From JBLHRE01 sp047625765 (GTDB lineage: Bacteria > Bacteroidota > Bacteroidia > Flavobacteriales > JBLHRE01), in NCBI GenBank assembly GCA_047625765.1, contig JBLHRE010000091.1, positions 1-7,460 on the forward strand: 7,460 nucleotides of DNA. Direction: 5' to 3'. This document shows, in pieces, positions 6,999-7,460 of this stretch (position 1 is the first letter of the stretch; the number at the start of each line of letters is the position of its first letter). Below the pieces are notes generated by a model. The model had not been told where the DNA came from. It did no database searches and saw only the letters and a list, made by a program, of their open reading frames with translations. Made by a program: the position numbers and the translations under genes.

Positions 6999-7460
6999 TT
7001 ATTGTAAGCTGTACTTTTGTACGTATCCAAAATATCCCAATCCGTTTTCAATATTAGTAGGGATGGTAATAGGTTCGCTAAAGAAATCAGTATAAGTGTT
7101 TTCTTGTTTTGACGCTGCCAGTCTTGATTCTAACTCTGCATTAGAAAGGCTGATTAAGCTCAAGAATGGAATATTGCCATTTATTTGATAACCAACGCTT
7201 ATCTGTAATTTTGCTCTTTTTCCTTTAAAAAATTGATTCGAGAAAAAGATATCCGAAGTATAAAAAATTGCTTCAGCGCCATCTGTAACCTCTGTTGATT
7301 GGTTTTCGAGTATTGATCTATTTGCGGATTTATACTCTTGAAACTCTCCACCCACCATAAGGCCATAAAAATTATCACCTCCTGCATCATCAAAACCTAT
7401 TTCATAGTCAAACCATATTGCTTCATAACTCCACTCATCCGTAGTTGTGTCCGATCCTAG
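6999..7460 (-). CDS. DUF4249 domain-containing protein, C-terminal part (N-terminus beyond right edge)
   Basis: The last 153 codons of a longer gene; the frame stays open to the window edge, and the in-frame ATG at 7358 is internal, because matching family sequence lies before it. Family features visible are WFDYEIGFDDAGGDNFYGLMV near the left end of the fragment (the family's D-x-x-G-x-N-x-Y element), a middle stretch YTSDIFFSNQFFKGKRAKLQ, the helix SLSNAELESRLAASKQE, and the strong terminal motif FFSEPITIPTNIENGLGYFG ending in a short tail. DUF4249 proteins in Bacteroidota are typically lipoproteins of about 270-400 residues and are often encoded beside a TonB-dependent receptor, so one may lie beyond 7460. 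The N-terminal lipoprotein signal cannot be seen here. The gene ends just past the shared terminator. Confidence 0.85.
   Translation of the reverse strand, partial: LGSDTTTDEWSYEAIWFDYEIGFDDAGGDNFYGLMVGGEFQEYKSANRSILENQSTEVTDGAEAIFYTSDIFFSNQFFKGKRAKLQISVGYQINGNIPFLSLISLSNAELESRLAASKQENTYTDFFSEPITIPTNIENGLGYFGYVQKYSLQ

Noticed and set aside
6999..7358. Complete small gene of 119 codons starting at the ATG at 7358
   Set aside because: The frame continues upstream to the window edge with residues fitting the DUF4249 family, so this ATG is internal.
7199..7393. 64-codon minus-strand frame overlapping the DUF4249 fragment in another phase
   Set aside because: The overlapping frame matches DUF4249 strongly; this one looks like an out-of-phase shadow.
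1..7460. CRISPR arrays, tRNA/rRNA genes, insertion sequences, defence genes
   Set aside because: I saw no direct repeat array, cloverleaf, transposase motif, terminal inverted repeats or recognisable defence domain on either strand.

Overview
The window looks like chromosomal DNA from an AT-rich member of the Bacteroidota (Cytophagia/Flavobacteriia-like; I cannot resolve the order). Supporting evidence: a secreted protein with a C-terminal type IX secretion (T9SS) sorting domain, the lineage-typical families DUF3078 and DUF4249, an HflX close to the Bacteroidota form, A/T-rich leaders without Shine-Dalgarno sequences, and candidate -7 boxes of the TAnnTTTG type. There are no mobile elements, tRNAs, rRNAs or CRISPR arrays, and codon use looks uniform, so this reads as core genome rather than an accessory island.

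Layout. (1) 4110 down to 1, minus strand: four genes in one direction, probably one transcription unit at least in part. In order of transcription they are an AIM24-family (TIGR00266) protein, a large T9SS-exported protein, a DUF4197 lipoprotein, and the first 123 residues of an envelope protein resembling an outer-membrane beta-barrel, cut by the left edge. Gaps are 21, 97 and 2 nt. (2) 4111-4251: a divergent intergenic region with a -7 box for the rightward genes. (3) 4252-5914, plus strand: a four-helix membrane protein with three membrane-associated histidines, then the GTPase HflX, 10 nt apart, closed by an intrinsic terminator. (4) 6029-6925, plus strand: a DUF3078 outer-membrane beta-barrel protein. 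(5) A strong symmetric terminator at 6948-6981 separates it from (6) 6999-7460, minus strand: the C-terminal part of a DUF4249 protein that enters from beyond the right edge.

Functionally, most of the window concerns the cell envelope: one T9SS cargo, one or two lipoproteins, two probable outer-membrane barrels and one inner-membrane protein. HflX is the only clear cytosolic housekeeping enzyme and would rescue or split ribosomes under stress. I found no convincing new defence, mobile or metabolic system. The items most worth checking are the AIM24/T9SS-cargo/DUF4197 cluster, the small histidine-bearing membrane protein coupled to hflX, and a calcium-loop-like insert in the DUF3078 barrel.
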